This document shows, piece by piece, positions 46,930 to 58,870 of a stretch of 64,000 bases of DNA. Numbering within the stretch: the stretch's first letter is position 1; each line of letters starts with the position of its first letter. The position numbers and the translations under genes were made by a program. The stretch is taken from the NCBI GenBank assembly GCA_963573385.1, contig CAUYLG010044439.1, positions 1 to 64,000 of the forward strand, read 5' to 3'. The stretch comes from Cacajao melanocephalus (lineage: Eukaryota > Chordata > Mammalia > Primates > Pitheciidae). The notes beneath the pieces are model-generated. The model had not been told where the DNA came from, did not search any database, and saw only the letters and a program-made list of their open reading frames with translations.

Positions 46930-47415
46930 CCTTATGTTCACCACTAGGTGAAGGCATAAATAAATTGGCGTTTATCCATACAACAGTATACTGCTGAGTA
47001 TAAAAATAACTAAGGATACACTCAATAACAGGAATATATCTTAAAATAATTATACTGAGTGAAAAAAAAATACCCTAAAAGAAGATATTTTGTGTGACTC
47101 TGCTGGTTATATAAAATTCTTTAAAAATGCAAACTAATCTATAGTGACAGAAGGCAAATGAGTGGTTGCTTGAGAACGAAGAGAGGAGGCAGGGAGGGGA
47201 CAAGTGAAAAGTATTACAAAGGGGTAAATGAAGCTTTTGCATGTGATGAATACGTTCTTTATCGTCATTGTAGGTAATGAATATTTTGTTATCTTCATTG
47301 CGGTGAAGATTTTGTAAGTGTATACATATATCCAAGCATATTAAATTGTACACTTTGTGCAATTTATTGCATGTCGGTTATATTGCAATACAGTTTTCAA
47401 ATGTTTAAATAAAAT
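46930..47415 (+). mobile_element. old L1 (L1M) 3' end
   Basis: Begins at a 'taaataaattggcgtttatc' segment (ORF2 end) and passes through 'caaatgagtggttgcttgag' (3' UTR), 'catgtgatgaatacgttctt' and 'ttaaattgtacactttgtgc' to 'attgcaatacagttttcaaa'. This is the ordinary L1M 3' UTR order. Confidence 0.75.
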
Positions 47416-47945
47416 TAGGCATAAAAAAAGGTATTGTAATTTGCCTTAGGTCACAGGTTTAGGTCATGCAGGAACAAGGACTTGTAATTAGCTCTCTGAA
47501 ACTAAAGCCAGCAAGGAGGAAGAAAAGATAATTCTTAAAAATGGTAGGTTTGCCAGTTAAAGAGGACTCCTTGACTGAGGAGGTTGCCTACTGGTTATCT
47601 GAAAGTTAAGAATGTTCCCATAGGGAAGCCTTTTAGGGGAGTGTTACTAGTTTGGATGATTTAATGTGAGGGCCAGTCTTCCATTTTAAGCAATTTTCTT
47701 TGTAGGGTATCTAAAAACGTGATGACCTTGATTAATCAGAGAAAAACAAATATGATTTCATATTTATTTTGAAACTGGCTTTCCTCAATCAGTTTATGAG
47801 TACTTAGAAAGTAAGTCCTCAAGGACTGTAAAATAAATAGGTATTTGCAGTATCTTGAAAAATTCTGAAAGAATTCTTCACATTGTTTCACTATAAGTGG
47901 GGAACTACTGGGAAAAAAAAAAAAACACCAGGATGATGATTCCTT
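47416..47945. other. no gene or recognised repeat
   Basis: Single-copy-looking, with a 13-A run near 47917-47929. Confidence 0.5.
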
Positions 47946-47949
47946 CGAC

Positions 47950-48168
47950 CAGGGTTTTTCAGCTGCAACATTATTGACAGTTGGAGGTGGATACTTTTGT
48001 CGTGAGCGACACCCCGTGCATTATAGGATGTTTAGCAGCAGCACTCTTGTCCTCTAACCACTAAATGCCCAGAGGACAGTCCTCTTAGATCTGACAAACA
48101 AAAATGTCTCCAGACACTGACCAAATGTCCCTTGGAGTACAAAACTGCCTGATTGAGAACGATTACGT
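47950..48168 (-). mobile_element. MER20, full length, reverse strand
   Basis: Antisense MER20: 'cagggtttttcagctgcaac', 'gtgcattataggatgtttag', 'aaaatgtctccagacactga', 'ccaaatgtcccttggagtac', ending 'gcctgattgagaacgatta'. The 219-bp span equals the family length. Confidence 0.88.
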
Positions 48169-49270
48169 CAGATTCACTGTCGTGTTTGATAAAAATTCAG
48201 AAATTTTAAATAAGCAAACAACTAATTTAGAGAAGCAAGGTTGATAGCATTACTATAAAAAGAGCTCCTGCAAGCCGGTTAAAAACTATACTGCTAGAGA
48301 CAGAAATATAAACAGATAATAACTTCTAATATTTCAAATTAGCTTGCCACTGGTAGTTTAAAATTTTACATTACTTCCAAGCTAGTTCCTCTTTGCTGCT
48401 TAGTGGGTTGGGCAAACATTCTCTAATTTTATTGCCTACCTTATTCAGCATTTCAGCCTGTAGTTTCAGCTGATCATCTCTCAGCCAATAAACATCGGGT
48501 AGCATTGGATCTTTCCTTAAGCTTCAAACAATAGTAGCCATTGTCTTTAAACAACGCTTATGGCCATTATGAAGTGGCCAGTTGTAATAAATGTATTTTA
48601 AACATTAGTACAGAAAAAGGTTACCACACTTGAAATCATCTTGTTTCCATTATCCAAATAAACCCAGGTTTGCATTAATTAAATGAGGTGCCATTCTGAT
48701 TTAAACTAGTCAGCAAAAAACCCAGAACTAAAAGAAAAGCTCAATGATATAATCAAGGTATTTGAATGAGTGGTGGTAGTAACATTCTCATTTTGTGATT
48801 ATAACTTTATATTTAAATGTAAAGATTTATTGTGTACATGTATGTAATGTAAGCCACATTAAAACATTTGGGAGAGATGATAAGCGTGTAAATAATGAAT
48901 AAATTAATTAATTTGTGATCTTTTTTGTTAAAATGACAATAGGTAGAAGTTCTAATCCTAAGAAAAAGAAACAATGCAAATGTTTGGAGAAGGCCTCTAA
49001 ATCTGGATTCACCAATGTAATATTTGTATTCAAAGCTATTGATAAAAGACACATTGTATATGTGATAATTTCAGACCCTTCCACAATGCAGAGAAAGGGT
49101 CTATTTGCATGCTAATGTATGCTAAAATATAAGTAATTCCTCCCCTTCTTCTTCTGCTAAATACTGGTCACAAAGCTTAGATTCAATGTCAAATTAATCT
49201 GAAAGCTGGTACTCGAAGTCACTAGGGAAGAGAAAAGCTTTATGCCTGTAGCTGGGCCCATGGACAAAGC
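48169..49270. other. no gene or recognised repeat
   Basis: About 1.1 kb of AT-rich single-copy-looking DNA. Two overlapping frames (48813-49052 and 48915-49115) have no motif. Confidence 0.5.
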
Positions 49271-49274
49271 CAAG

Positions 49275-49400
49275 GATTCAGTAAAGTACTGAGGCTTACA
49301 TTCCAGCTGCGTAATCATCTCCCTCTGTGACCTCGGACAAATGATTATGCTTCCACATTCTTATTTCTTCATCTGTAAAAAATGACAAGAAAAGTTTGGA
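49275..49400 (+). mobile_element. MIR fragment
   Basis: 'aggcttacattccagctgcg', 'ccctctgtgacctcggacaa' and 'atttcttcatctgtaaaaaa' follow the MIR core order. Confidence 0.75.
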
Positions 49401-50910
49401 CGGGGAGATCTCAGTGTCCATACTCAAAGTATAGATCAAATTGTTATAATTAAAACCACAACATAAGCCAGTTCTACAAATCCGTAGCAGATGCCATAAT
49501 ATTATATCGTTTATTGCTAAAAATCTGCTTATATTCCATCTGATACAGGCACAAAGGTGATGTATTCTTTAACAGGCAAAATAAATCCCAGTAGAACATA
49601 CCACTGGCATTGTTCTTTCCCTGCATTCAGCTCATTAAAAACAGAATGATCTTATGGGAACCTTAAAAAAAATGACTGAATATACACAGTGAAACACTTC
49701 TTAAGAGTACATAATTTTAATTTTAATCAAAATCTCAATTTTATTTTTAATATTAGCCTTGATCAAGAATGTGAAAAACGAAACCAAGAAAATTTACCTG
49801 GTTTAGTCCTTTAGTTTAATAAAAGCAAATTGTTTCTAGTCTTTGTTCTATGAATAACAAGATATGTGACTTGTACAAATATGGCTGATTTATAGAAAAT
49901 AATATTATATATAATCATTATACATTTATATTTAAGAGCCTTTACAGTAACATTGAGGGTAATTATAACGTCTAGTAAAAAATGATTTAGAAAAGTTTTT
50001 GCATTTTTAATAACTTAGGAAAGTGTTCACAGAATACTAAGTGAATCTACAAAAAAAGAAGTAAAAATTATATGTATAGTATAATATCAACTACCAAAAA
50101 ATGCCAGGAGTAGTAGAAAAATCTACCAAAATGTTAGCAATAGTGTTCTTATTTATTGTGGTGAAACTGTAAATACTTTTCTCTTCTTACAACGTTTCTC
50201 TTTATTATAATATTCTCTAACACCTATATATTATTTTATAATCGGAAAATAATAAACTGTGAAAGAAAATATAACTCCCATGCAAAGAGAACTTCAGCTT
50301 CCAACTGTTAATTTCTGCGAACAGTAGTACCTATTATTACTGAGAATGCTCAGAAAATCTTACACACCAATGACATTTCAGAATCAAAGGATTAGTTATA
50401 TCTCATGCCTTGCAAAAAAAAAAAGATTTCCAGGTATTACTTACTTCCTCTGCTCATTATTGCAGCTAGAGACCAGGGTTGTCAGTGAAGAAATAATTTT
50501 CCTTGCCTCAGACCAGGAAGCCTTCAATTTCAAGGGAAGAGATGACAATGGGAAAGAGTAACAGGGCTGGAGAATGCCTTATTGATGAAGCCACAGAATA
50601 GCTTTCTAGCAAATGCATCAGTAAATCTCTGTGGCTTCATTACCCAACCTTCTTCCTCAGGAAACCACCTACTTCTCCCACAGAGGAGTCATAAGCAGTT
50701 AGTGTCAGCTCAGAAGCGGCCACAACTCCCCACATGCTCCCAAGAGCTTCTAGTGTCTTTCTGAAATATACACACACAACTCTTTCTGGGTATATGGCTC
50801 ATTTCTTCATTTACTCTATACTTACTGAGAACCAAGTATGTGTCAAGCCCAGGAGACAAAAATATCTCCTCATTTAAAACATGTAAGCCAAGCATCTTGA
50901 GGTGCCTCAA
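49401..50910. other. no gene or recognised repeat
   Basis: About 1.5 kb. Frames at 50346-50561 and 50582-50764 are short and lack motifs. 'attgcag' at 50459 looks like a splice acceptor, but no matching donor or long open block follows. Confidence 0.5.
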
Positions 50911-50914
50911 AGTA

Positions 50915-51110
50915 TTATAGAAAGGGTTTGCATTTTAGAGTAAGGTAGATGGGCTTGAGCCCCAGCAGGAAAATAATATTTACAGTTGGACTTGGTTAAT
51001 TTACTTAGCCTTTCTAAATTTTGATTAATATTCTACCATGTGGTTAGTCATACTGATATTATTTTAAACATCTGGCACATAATTGTGATTATCAAAAAAT
51101 AATTTTACCC
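50915..51110 (+). mobile_element. MIR (weak)
   Basis: 'gggtttgcattttagagtaa', 'gatgggcttgagcccc', 'ttggttaatttacttagcct' and 'catctggcacataattg' fit the sense MIR order at high divergence. Confidence 0.55.
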
Positions 51111-51785
51111 TGTTGTTAGTAACATATATTTATTAACAATTAAACATAAGAGAGGCATATTCTGGAAAAAATCATTACTACTTTAGAAGCATACAGAAAA
51201 ATAGAATAATCAATGCATATAATTAGAGCAGTGTGTCCCTGAGGAACTTTGATGGAGAATAGTCCATTAGTCCCTCAATAATTTGAAATAAACTGAAATC
51301 TTTCTAGACATTTAAAATGTTTTATCTATTTCTGACAGAAGCACTAATTTTAACACAGAAGCTTTCCAAGTAAGTTGCTAACTGTAAAGTATCCTATCAA
51401 AACCATCTCTTTCTGATTAACCCAAACTAACGGAAAACGAGAGAAAAACATACTGTTAAATTTTGGCTAAAGCGAAAGTTAAATGCTTCAGTAAAAACGT
51501 AACCAACTCTTCTGGTTGGACCAGACTCTGAGAAAACAAGTTAGAGAAAACAAGTCAGAAAAGTCACTTTGTATCTTCATTCATTATTTTCTAGGTAGTG
51601 GAGATAACAAAAGTGTTCCTGAATGAAAACAGAAGGGAAAAGCTCTAAGCAAGAATGCGCAGGGTCGAATGTTTTGTTTTGCTGAGAGGGAGGATATGTA
51701 GAGGAATCACATGGGAATGAGGCTGAGGGAAAGGTGGGATGGCATTTGGACAGGCTATAGATTCCAACGTGAAGTATTGGTATTT
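51111..51785. other. no gene or recognised repeat
   Basis: AT-rich. A 15-base phrase 'gagaaaacaagt(t/c)aga' is repeated in tandem at 51530-51560. Confidence 0.5.
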
Positions 51786-51789
51786 AAGT

Positions 51790-51965
51790 CCTCATCATTT
51801 CATTTAAAATTTATAACATCTGCATGAACTAAGCATTTTGGAGATGAGGAAACCAATTCCCATTAAGGGATTTGGCCTAGGTCACACAGCAAGAAAGGGG
51901 AAGACAGGTTTGAAACCCAGTTTCCTGATTCCTAGGTCAGAGTTGACTGCCTGATTCCTAACAGA
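51790..51965 (-). mobile_element. MIR, reverse strand
   Basis: 'gagatgaggaaaccaattcc', 'cctaggtcacacagcaagaa' and 'ggtttgaaacccagtttcct' are antisense MIR landmarks in order. Confidence 0.85.
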
Positions 51966-52685
51966 CCCCTTAACAATGCCTAAACTCAAAATTTGGAAGA
52001 CTGGAGTAAGAAAATATGATTATAATGGTTACATTGTTTTACAACCCTATCCTATAGCATGTAAAATGACAAATTTATTCTGGCAGCATCCTTAGAACTC
52101 ATGTAAACAATAGGTGTGAAGAAAATATCCTAAGGAAATGAGACAGAAATCACATGTGGATACTAATTATTAAAAAATCACTTAGAAGGTAAACAAATCA
52201 TCAGGATTTTCCTTTCTAGAGAAACGACCTAATAGAGGAAAAACATATCTGTCTTTCCTGGGATGTCTTCCCACAATTTCAAAAGGATTGTTTTGCCTTT
52301 GACGTGTTTTCTCCCATGACATTCTTTGATCTTCAGATTAACTAAAATATGTGAAGTCCCTGTTTGCTGAGAGCAAAAGCGAACTATAACTGTTCATAGC
52401 CCTTCACCTGCTCTCTTCAAGCTGTGATAGGATTCACAGCAAGGAAATAGCTGGCAAGACTTGAAAACCCCATCTATATGTTCTTACATATGCTGTTCCA
52501 GAAGAGGCAGGCACTTACTCTTCCTGACCTCTATAACTTTCCTTTCCCCATAAATAGAATTACTGGATCCCCATCTGCGAGCTCCATCCCTTATCTTCCA
52601 TCTCTAAGATCAATTCTGACATTTGGCAGAAAAGACGTAAATCACGTTGATTCTCTATTCTAGCATTCACCATCCTGTGCCTCTT
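51966..52685. other. no gene or recognised repeat
   Basis: Single-copy-looking. The 61-residue frame at 52478-52663 has no motif. Confidence 0.5.
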
Positions 52686-52689
52686 GCTC

Positions 52690-52830
52690 CTAGACAGGTC
52701 TTGAACTTGTATCCCAGTCTCTAACTGTGAGCAATTAAAAGACAGCAACTAGATCTTATTTTATCTTATACCCCAGAACCTAATATATTGGTGGCATACA
52801 CACAGTCAATAAATGTTTGTTGACTGACTG
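52690..52830 (+). mobile_element. L2 3' end
   Basis: 'cagcaactagatcttatttt', 'taccccagaacctaatat' and 'tcaataaatgtttgttgact' follow the L2 3' tail. It ends in (GACT)n, typical of the L2 terminal repeat. Confidence 0.82.
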
Positions 52831-54705
52831 ACTGGTGGAATGGAGCTTCTGCCTCGGTGAAACCCAGTCACCACTTGTTTGGTAACTGAATATCTGTTCT
52901 ACTCTGTGTTTAAGTTCTTGCTTTGGTTACCTTCTTAGTAGTATAGCTTTTCAGGGATGTAGGATCATGTCGTACACCTGGAAACGTACTTCACAGGATA
53001 TGCTTCTTTTTCATGAGCTCCTACTGATAAATTTTTGAAAATGATAGAATTACCTTGCTTCTTGAATCTCCGCGCATCATTTCTCCCCAGCTTCACCACC
53101 GCCCTGACAAAATGACTTGCTGTGAGACTGCATCACACTCGGTAGGTTGTGTTTAAGCTATCACATCGGTGAGTATAATATATACTACTAAATGTCTTCT
53201 GCTAATCTATTTTTCTGGTGGTACATGGATCACTTGTTTTTATAAAAAGTGACTCACATCTTACCGCAGACTTACTTCATTAATCTATAAAGTATATTAT
53301 TATACAGATTATATCAAGGTTCCATGAAGTAATCCATCAATTACCAAAAAAAAAAGAGAGATGAGATGGGTAAAATAAATAAATTTATTGACTCACACAG
53401 GATAATTAAGTCACTTTGAAACTCCTCATTGTCCTTTACAAAATAGGATATGGATATTTGTGTGTGTTTGTGTGTCTGTGTGTATATATATTTGATTTTT
53501 GTTTGAGTAAGTTAAGCAACTGTTTCTGACCTCTGTTTTCTTTCTATTGAAACAATATGTCTGTAAACATTACTGCAGATTGAAAATTTTCTTCTTAAGC
53601 TCCTGCTTCATCTTATATCTCACAGCGGTGAACAACCTAACAGGCTCAAACAAATCACACTCTGGAGAGCTACATTATTTTGATTTGCTAATAATTCCAT
53701 TTTAAGGCATCCAGAGACCCAAGATTCTCATCCATGACCATTAAAACCTCATATCCAAGACAACACCCCAACTAAAAACAATCTATGCCAGCTCGTTGTC
53801 TAAAAAGAAAAACCAGCAAGGCTTAGAAAAGATCTCTCAAATTTGGAAAAAGCAGAGGAGTTTGTTGTCTTCACAAAATAATTGACATTGTCATCAGTTT
53901 TTCAAAATTATTTCTTAGCCACTAAGCAATGAGTTGTTTAAGAGCATTTTCACTTTCTAAGAGGAAGATGACTCATGGTTTCAAAGACAACTTGGTGCCA
54001 AGTTGAGGCAGGGCGGTGATTCCATTTATTCTACCTCAGTGCACTTCAACCTTAAACCAATTGTTTAAAGAATATGCTTAACTTTCCACATAGATTCACA
54101 TTAGCAAAGGGATCATGAGGTCATGTTTGTCCATCTAACACCACATCCTGCCTCCAGTAATGGCTAGAGAATTCCTCAGAGGAAAGGGTGATGTTCATTT
54201 CATAACATTTTTTGTTAGCAATGAGATGAAACACTCAAGTGAAAGTATTTTCTTTTAACATTTCTTCACTACATGAGAAAATATGCTAAATTTAAGGTTT
54301 AAGGACAAAAAGGTCAGTTTTCTTCAGTCTAACTCCAAGATATAATTAGGTCACTAAATGTTAGAACTGAGTAATTTTAATAATGACTTTGATTTAAAGT
54401 TCAGAGGAAGTAAATTTTTAAGTTATATGCAATTATTGTAGAATATGATAATTATATTCAAATTGATCTCCATAGCTGATTTCTATAGAAAGTCATAAAA
54501 AGAATTGGGGAGAAGGGATGTAAGATCCCAGAAGCATGCCAACATATAAAACCCCAAGTCAAAATGTCAAACCACGCACTTGCCTCTCTCAAGTCACCTG
54601 CTTGGCCCTCTTCCAAGTGTATTTTACTTCCTTTCATTCTTGAGCTAACACTTAAATAAACTTTCACTCCTGCTCTAAGAAAATCATGAGGAGAAACGTG
54701 AGTCC
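52831..54705. other. long single-copy-looking interval
   Basis: About 1.9 kb without recognised mobile elements or frames. A degenerate TG/TA tract lies at 53457-53492. No CpG cluster. Confidence 0.55.
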
Positions 54706-54707
54706 TA

Positions 54708-55073
54708 TGAACTGAACATCTGTGTCCCCCCACCAAAACTCATGTTGAACCCCTGCCCCGCAATGTGATGATATTTGGAGGTGAGGCCTTTGGAAAGTAA
54801 TTAGCTTTAGATAAGGTCTTGAAGGTAAGGCCCACATGATGAGATTATTGTCCTTATAAGAAGAGAGAGGGACCAGAGCTCAGTCTATCTCTGCCATGTT
54901 GAGGATGAAGAAAGAAGGCAACCATCTGCATGCTAGGAAGTGGTCCTCACCAGAACCCAGGCGCTCTGGCACCCTCATCTCAGACATCCAGCCTCCAGAA
55001 CTGTAAGAAATTGTTCTTGTTTAAGCCACTAGTCTATGGTATTTTGTTATGGCAGCCCAGGCTGACTAAACCA
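54708..55073 (-). mobile_element. MLT1-type LTR (ERVL-MaLR), reverse strand
   Basis: Antisense MLT1 landmarks: 'actcatgttgaacccctgcc', 'gatatttggaggtgaggcct', 'tccttataagaagagagagg', 'catccagcctccagaactgt' and 'ggtattttgttatggcagcc', ending at 'gactaaacca'. Confidence 0.85.
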
Positions 55074-55394
55074 ATGGGTACAGTTCAGTACTCAATTGAC
55101 TGCTTATAATTGCCATTAGCTTTCCTTCTGGAGTAGATCAGACCTTTTTCTCAGAGGTGGGGAAGGGAAAAAGCCCATTTTGTCCTTCATCTGTGACTGC
55201 AAAGTATCCAGCCCTGGACTGAGTTTAGGGAAATATTCTAAAGCACTTAGTTGTGGTTGCCTATGACCCACAACGCACAGGAACTAAACAACCACAATCC
55301 ATAATGTTGGCCTCTGCACAGATTTTCCAACAGTATTATATTATTATATATCTTTAAATACCTCATATTGGTCATTCAGAACAGCAGAATTTTT

Positions 55395-56666
55395 TTTAAG
55401 TTCTGGGGTACATGTGTAGGGTGTGCAGGTTTGCTACATAGGTAAACGTGTGCCATGGTGGTTTGCTGCACCTATCAACCCATCACTTGGGTATTAAGCC
55501 CAACATGCATTAGCTATTTTTCCTAACGTACTCCCTCCCCGACCCCACTCTCCCAAAAGGTCCCAGTGTGTGTTGTTCCTCTCCCTGTGTCCACCTGTTC
55601 TCATTGTTCATCTCCCACTTATAAGTGAGATCAAACAGTGTTTGGTTTTCTGCTCCTGCATTAGTTTGAGGATGATTTCTTCAGCTCCATCCATGTCCCT
55701 GCAAAGAGCATGATCTCCTTCCCTTTTATGGCTGCATAGTATTCCATGGTCTATACCCACCAAATTTTCTTTTTCCAGTCTATCATTGATGGGCAATTGG
55801 GTTGATTCCATATCTTTGCTATTGTGAATAGTGCTGCAGTGAACATACATGTGTATGTATCTTTGTAACAAAATGATTTCTGTTCCTTTGGGTATATAAC
55901 CAGTAATGGGATTGCTGGGTCAAATGGTATTTCTGGTTCTAAATATTTGAGGAATCACCACACCATCTTCCACAATGGTTGAACTAATTTACACTCCAAC
56001 CATGTAAAATTGTTCCTATTTCTCCACACCCTCACCAGTATGTGATTTCTTGACTTTTTTAATAATTGCCATTCTGACTGGCATGAGACAGTATCTCATT
56101 GTGGTTTTAATTTGCATTTATCTAATGATAGTGATGTTGAACTTTTATTCATATGTTTGTTGGGTACATGAATGTCTTCTTTTGTGAAGTGTCTGTTCAT
56201 GTCCTTTGCCCACTTTTTATTGGGGTTGAGTTTTTTTTTTTTCTTGTAAATTTGTTTAAGTTCCTTGTAGATTCTGGATATTAGACCTTTGTCAGATGGA
56301 TAGATTGCAAAAATTTTTTCCCACTCTGTATGTTGCCTATTCTCTGTGATGATCATTTCTTTTGCTGTGCAGAGAAGCTCTTTAGTTTAATTAGATCCCA
56401 TTTGTCAATTTTTGCTTCAGTTGCAATTGCTTTAGACAGTTTCATTATGAAATCTTTGCCCGTGCCTGTGTCCTAGTGGTATTGCCTAGATTTTCTTCTA
56501 GGGTTTTTTATAGTTTTGGGTTTTACATGTAAATCTTTAATCCATCTTAATATAATTTTTGCATAAGGTGTAAGGAAGGGGTCCAATTTCAGTTTTCTGC
56601 ATATGGCTAGCCAGTTCTCCAGAACCGTTTCTTAAATGGAAAATCTTTGCCCCATTGCTCATTTTT
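55395..56666 (-). mobile_element. 5'-truncated L1 (L1PA-like), reverse strand, with target-site duplication
   Basis: Antisense L1 3' UTR and ORF2 end: 'ggtacatgtgtagggtgtgc', 'tgctgcacctatcaacccat', 'cccacttataagtgagatca', 'gcatagtattccatggtcta', 'tggccactttttattgggg'-type. Target duplication 'agcagaattttt' is at 55383 and 56667. The reverse frame at 56096-56356 (86 residues) is the ORF2 C-terminal region. This is the least diverged L1 body here, but it has stops. Confidence 0.93.
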
Positions 56667-56680
56667 AGCAGAATTTTTAA

Positions 56681-57280
56681 ATTCTATGTAATGTGATTGA
56701 TCCTTGGCCTTTGCCCTTAAAATTGAGTTAATGTGCACACTGGCTTCCTGTTTGTAATTATAGGATCACAGGCAACTCACTAAAAAATAGTTAGTAGTCC
56801 AGTCCCTCTCCAAAGAAAATGGTTTAAAGTGCTGAACAAACAAATGACACCAATATCTCTCAACTTCCACAGGAACAGAAAATGACTTGGCACTTAAAGG
56901 TTAGTTCTCTAAAGACAGAGGCAAAAGTGTGAGTCAGGGACTTGATTTTTTCTGTATCCCACCGTTTTGTTTATTGTACCAAAAGAAAAGCTTGTTACAA
57001 CTGGGAGAACAAATTAGGATAAGAGATGATTAAAAGGCTGAACTTAATTAGAAGAATGGACTTTTGAGAAAATAATAAAAGCACTGGTTTAATTGGAGCA
57101 GAATAGCCATATGTATTGAAAGGGGGAATATAAATTGAAAAAATTTTAAAATCATGCATAAGAATGATATAACAAAAAAGGGTGAGATTTATTCATAATA
57201 TAGTTAAATTAGTATACTTTGGTACATGCCCTTTAGGTACTGCAATTTGAAATCCCCGGAATAACCTGCAGAGGTAGATG
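56681..57280. other. no gene or recognised repeat
   Basis: AT-rich spacer, no frames of note. Confidence 0.5.
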
Positions 57281-57282
57281 CT

Positions 57283-57650
57283 ATGGTTTGAATGTGTTTT
57301 CTACAAAATTTAGGTGTTGCCAATGTGACAATAGTAGAAGGTGGAGCTAGAACAGGTGCTTTAAGATCGGACCATGAAAAAAATAACAAGAAAAAAGAAC
57401 AAAAATAAAATAAAACAAAACAAAATAAAAAAGATTGAACCATGAGGTCTCCTTCCTTGTGAATGGGAATAGGTGCCCTTATAAAAGAGTCTGACTTGGG
57501 GCTTGGGGACTTCATCCTTCTCTTAGCCTCTGCCTTGTCACCATGTGAGGACACAGCAAGAAGGTTCTCATCAAATGCCAGCACCTTGATCTTGGACTTT
57601 GCAGCTTCTAAAACTGTGAGAAATAAATTTCTGTTCTTATCGATTAACCA
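57283..57650 (-). mobile_element. MLT1-type LTR, reverse strand, interrupted
   Basis: 'gctatggtttgaatgtgttt', 'tgcccttataaaagagtctg', 'caccatgtgaggacacagca', 'caccttgatcttggactttg' and 'tgtgagaaataaatttctgt' are antisense MLT1 landmarks. An A-rich insert at 57378-57430 breaks it. The 126-residue reverse frame (57204-57584) and the 99-residue forward frame (57463-57762) are LTR-derived. Confidence 0.8.
57378..57430 (+). mobile_element. A-tail-only insertion flanked by 15-base duplication
   Basis: 53 bases of A-rich sequence (AAAATAAAAC-type) with no body sequence. They lie between 'aagatcggaccatga' (57363-57377) and 'aagattgaaccatga' (57431-57445). An uninterrupted MLT1 LTR has this site once. 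Confidence 0.7.
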
Positions 57651-57654
57651 GTTC

Positions 57655-57825
57655 TTGGCCAGATCTTGGACAAGTTACATAACTTCTTTGTGCCTCATCT
57701 TTCTCCATGGTAAAATGAAGATGTCAGTAATTTCTATACCAAAGAATTATTATGAGGATTAAGTGGGCTGCTTTTGCTAAAGTGTTTAAAATAGTGACTA
57801 GTCCATAATAAGTATTAAAATGTTT
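57655..57825 (+). mobile_element. MIR
   Basis: 'cttggacaagttacataact', 'tctttgtgcctcatctttct', 'atggtaaaatgaagatgtca' and 'attatgaggattaagtgggc' are sense MIR landmarks. Confidence 0.85.
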
Positions 57826-58129
57826 TAGTTAATTAAATTGTAAAAATCCACATAGGTTAAAGCAAAAAAAGTTTAAAACTTCAGTATGAATTGACTACTT
57901 ATTGCTTTACAATCAATATTGACTTTATATGTAGCCCATATTTGCCCCCTGCTAATCTTTTCATCAGAAATTTGATGTTAAAAAAGTCAACCTCATCCTT
58001 AAAAAAACAATTTTTCTGTGAAAGAAATTAAATGTGGCCCTTAGCACTCAGTCTTTGTCTTTCCCTCAACAGCACTTACTTTGTTGCTACCTCTGTTTTC
58101 AACCTGGTTCTGCCTGTGTAGTGGTTCCC

Positions 58130-58440
58130 AGTGCCTGCAGGCCTCTATCATCCTACAGCTAAAACTCCCAGTGAAAAAGATTCTTATTACCTACATATAC
58201 AACTAAGTTTCAGAATGAATTCTCATTGGCCTAAATTGGGTCACATGATAATCCCTGAACCAATCACTGTGACCAGTGGACAGGATGTGCTGATTGGTCA
58301 GGCTTGGGTCACACAGCCAAGGGGGAAGGAGAGTCCACCCCAGCCATACCACATAAGCTGAGAAAGAAAGATTACATCGTAAGGAAAACGAAGGTGCTGT
58401 TACCAGACAGAGTAACCAAGGTGAGAGAGACAAGACAATA
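58130..58440 (+). mobile_element. possible old repeat with several CCAAT-type boxes
   Basis: 'ctcattggcctaaattgggt', 'gaaccaatcactgtgaccag' and 'ctgattggtcaggcttgggt' resemble a known dispersed mammalian sequence. Three CCAAT/ATTGG boxes fall in 80 bases. I do not name a family. Confidence 0.3.
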
Positions 58441-58823
58441 CATCTTTGCTATAATAACCAATAATATTTTTGTGCCACAAAAAAATATATATACTGGAAA
58501 ATAGAAAACTTTAGTTTTCTATTTTGGAAGATAATGACAAACTCTCATTCCAAGGTTAAAAAAGCTAATAATTGTGTTCCATGGAATTTTCCTTCTGCTA
58601 AACTATGTATTAAAGTTTTCTTTCCTGTTCAGAAAAGATCTTTTTCATAAACAGAGCAATTTTCATATGTATTTTTTAGTTTTTTGTTTTGTTAACCATT
58701 TGCAGGTCTTATTTGGAAACTACATTGTTTCTTTTCGTTCTCTTACAAAGAAAAGTGCAATAGTGAACAAATACTCAAGGAAACAGAGAATGATGGACTT
58801 GTTGAAAGTGCAGTGAAACCAAG

Positions 58824-58826
<3 letters not shown>
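58441..58826. other. no gene or recognised repeat
   Basis: AT-rich, with an 80-residue frame (58574-58816) lacking any motif. Confidence 0.5.

Positions 58827-58867
<41 letters not shown>
58827..58867. repeat. (TG)20 microsatellite
   Basis: Uninterrupted TG dinucleotides, likely length-polymorphic. It creates the poly-(His-Thr) stretch of a spurious reverse frame. Confidence 0.97.

Positions 58868-58870
<3 letters not shown>

Noticed and set aside
50459..50561. Possible exon after the 'attgcag' acceptor
   Set aside because: No good donor follows, and the open frame is short and without motif.
57204..57584. 126-residue reverse frame
   Set aside because: Covers the MLT1 LTR and the A-rich insertion, giving a low-complexity Phe/Leu/Ser stretch. 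LTR-derived noise.
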